From an uncultured Prevotella sp. (GTDB lineage: Bacteria > Bacteroidota > Bacteroidia > Bacteroidales > Bacteroidaceae), in NCBI GenBank assembly GCA_900555035.1, contig USJX01000067.1, forward strand, positions 1-14,863: a DNA stretch of 14,863 bases, in the 5' to 3' direction. Under the pieces are notes generated by a model that searched no databases, was not told the DNA's origin, and saw only the letters and a program-made list of their open reading frames with translations. Shown here piece by piece: positions 14,010-14,863 of this stretch (the stretch's first letter is position 1; each line of letters begins with the position of its first letter). The position numbers were made by a program, and so were the translations under genes.

Positions 14010-14678
14010 ATGTATATAATAAATAAGGTTCATATATATAATAAGGTGAAGAGCATAGTTAACCAAGCTATGCTCTTGCTTTGTTTGTGCTTTCCAACAA
14101 CAGCTATTCTGCTGGGCGGAAGTATCCTTTCATCGTGCGATGCCGACAACAGCATCAGTACCCGCTATTTCTGCCAATTCATCTTCAGAACCATCTACCA
14201 CCCTGGCAGCACCATCGAGACGGCACTCAATGGGCCGGGCAGCTACACCATGGTTAGCGCCAAGAAGGTGAACGGAGCATGGAATATCTACTCCACCCTT
14301 AACGACGGAAAGAACAAGACCGAGACCATCGTCCTCTCTACCGCCAAGGAAAATTATGCCAATTACAGCAACCTGGGAGCCGGCAACGACCTGAAGGATG
14401 CCACCAAGAACGGGTTCATTCTGGGCTTATCCAATTTCAACGGATACGTAGCCTGGGACAGACAGTGCCTCAACTGCATCCTGCAATATGGCGGAACCAA
14501 CTATCCGCTGGAATGGACAGGAAACCGCCAATCGGTGATTTGCAGGAAGTGCAAAAGGGTGTATAGCCTGGAAAATGGAACCATAACAAGTGGCGGACAA
14601 AGCAAAGAAGACAAACCACTGATGCGATACCAGGTAGCCTATACAGGCATCGGAAGCGTACTTAAAGTGGGTAATTAA
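14010..14678 (+). CDS. Lipoprotein-like protein with a Rieske-like CxxC/CxxC arrangement
   Basis: This 222-residue protein is probably anchored in a membrane and faces the periplasm. A hydrophobic segment at 21-40 ends in a lipobox-like LSSC with Cys43 as the acylation site. The following 50-110 looks beta-rich (FCQFIFRTIYHP, ALNGPGSYTMV). Near the C-terminus come two cysteine pairs, Cys153/Cys156 (WDRQCLNC) and Cys178/Cys181 (VICRKCKRVYSLENG), then TSGGQ and LMRYQVAY. The layout resembles a Rieske domain (two ligand loops followed by a G-rich stretch) but with Cys in place of both His, as in a Bacteroidetes family of unknown role I dimly remember; it could bind zinc or iron. ATG at 14010, GTG at 14046 or ATG at 14070 are all possible starts; the GTG would give a compact KSIVNQ signal peptide. 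It lies 49 bases after argH; see the hairpin at 14049-14077. Confidence 0.7.
   Translation: MYIINKVHIYNKVKSIVNQAMLLLCLCFPTTAILLGGSILSSCDADNSISTRYFCQFIFRTIYHPGSTIETALNGPGSYTMVSAKKVNGAWNIYSTLNDGKNKTETIVLSTAKENYANYSNLGAGNDLKDATKNGFILGLSNFNGYVAWDRQCLNCILQYGGTNYPLEWTGNRQSVICRKCKRVYSLENGTITSGGQSKEDKPLMRYQVAYTGIGSVLKVGN
14049..14090 (+). terminator. Terminator-like hairpin inside the start region of the lipoprotein gene
   Basis: AAGAGCATAG (14049-14058) pairs perfectly with CTATGCTCTT (14068-14077) around a 9-base loop. It is followed by GCTTTGTTTGTGCTTT. It lies about 90 bases after argH and looks like that operon's terminator, yet it falls within the signal-peptide codons of the next gene. The possible ATG at 14070 is in its right arm. 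Confidence 0.5.
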
Positions 14679-14719
14679 AGGTTTTAGATGCCATTTTCTT
14701 CAAGATTCTACCTATTTTC

Positions 14720-14743
14720 AAGAAAAAACGGGGTATTTTTCTT
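14720..14743. terminator. Weak A/T-stem hairpin after the lipoprotein gene
   Basis: AAGAAAAA (14720-14727) and TTTTTCTT (14736-14743) form an 8-bp stem with loop ACGGGGTA. The T-rich right arm could serve as a weak terminator about 40 bases after the stop. The stem is nearly all A-T, so this is tentative. Confidence 0.35.
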
Positions 14744-14759
14744 AAAATATGTAAACACA

Positions 14760-14791
14760 TTTGGTGGATTCAAGAAATTATACTACCTTTG
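14760..14791 (+). promoter_or_regulatory. Bacteroidetes-type promoter for tRNA-Gly
   Basis: TTTG at 14760-14763 and TACCTTTG followed by C at 14784-14791 are 20 bases apart, a full consensus. Initiation would be near 14798, about 12 bases before the mature tRNA, as is usual for stable RNA genes. Confidence 0.82.
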
Positions 14792-14809
14792 CACTCGCAA
14801 TTAAGAAAT

Positions 14810-14863
14810 GCGGAAATAGCTCAGTTGGTAGAGCACAACCTTGCCAAGGTTGGGGTCGCGGGT
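14810..14863 (+). tRNA. tRNA-Gly(GCC), truncated by the window edge
   Basis: The first 54 bases of a tRNA are present: acceptor strand GCGGAAA (14810-14816), D stem GCTC/GAGC (14819-14822 with 14831-14834) with loop AGTTGGTA, and anticodon stem CAACC/GGTTG (14836-14840 with 14848-14852). The loop TTGCCAA has anticodon GCC at 14843-14845. The variable loop follows and the T stem GCGGGT is cut. GCC reads glycine codons GGC and GGU. Confidence 0.95.

Noticed and set aside
1..14863. Defence island, prophage or integrative element
   Set aside because: The genes are housekeeping or exported hydrolases; no integrase, phage structural, restriction or toxin-antitoxin genes are visible. The tRNA at the right edge could be an integration site, but the window ends there.

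Overview
The window looks like chromosomal DNA of a Bacteroidales bacterium, most likely Prevotella/Segatella. The evidence is the Bacteroidetes-type promoters (TTTG, 20 bases, TAnnTTTG) ahead of several genes, A-rich leaders in place of Shine-Dalgarno sites, a signal-peptide-bearing LacZ-type glycosidase, and a block of metabolic genes (ribD, prmC, recX, comF-like, pyrE, SRPBCC, argH) arranged as I remember it from that group. No database search was possible, so the genus is an inference.

Layout: (1) 1-96 holds the 3' tail of a reading frame cut by the window edge, possibly a transposase. (2) 187-1071 is an exported feruloyl/cinnamoyl-esterase-like hydrolase with its own promoter and a strong terminator. 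(3) 1250-1441 is a small acidic protein of unknown function. (4) 1629-3449 is argS, with a perfect inverted repeat overlapping its promoter and a structured leader. (5) 3695-4168 is an RNase H-like protein with all four catalytic acids. (6) 4187-4275 is a cluster of GCGCGAA repeats in direct and inverted copies, followed at 4363-4394 by the promoter of a 1097-residue exported beta-galactosidase (4456-7749). (7) A 26-bp perfect stem at 7764-7823 separates this gene from a convergent minus-strand pair: ribD (7996-9033) and a previously uncalled 52-residue protein (7841-7999) joined to ribD by an ATGA stop/start overlap. (8) Divergently from ribD run prmC, a two-hairpin REP-like element, recX and an overlapping ComF-family gene. 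(9) pyrE, an SRPBCC-fold protein and argH form a tight operon. (10) A lipoprotein-like gene with a Rieske-like arrangement of two CxxC pairs follows, and its beginning contains a terminator-like hairpin. (11) The window ends inside a tRNA-Gly(GCC) gene with its own consensus promoter.

Most genes are housekeeping: arginine (argH, argS), pyrimidine (pyrE) and riboflavin (ribD) metabolism, translation termination (prmC), and recombination control (recX). The esterase and beta-galactosidase are exported carbohydrate- or plant-ester-degrading enzymes that fit a gut or rumen lifestyle. I see no CRISPR array, defence system, prophage or complete mobile element. The less ordinary material is the coupled small gene after ribD, the GCGCGAA repeat cluster, the REP-like pair, the argS control region, and the CxxC/CxxC lipoprotein with its internal hairpin.
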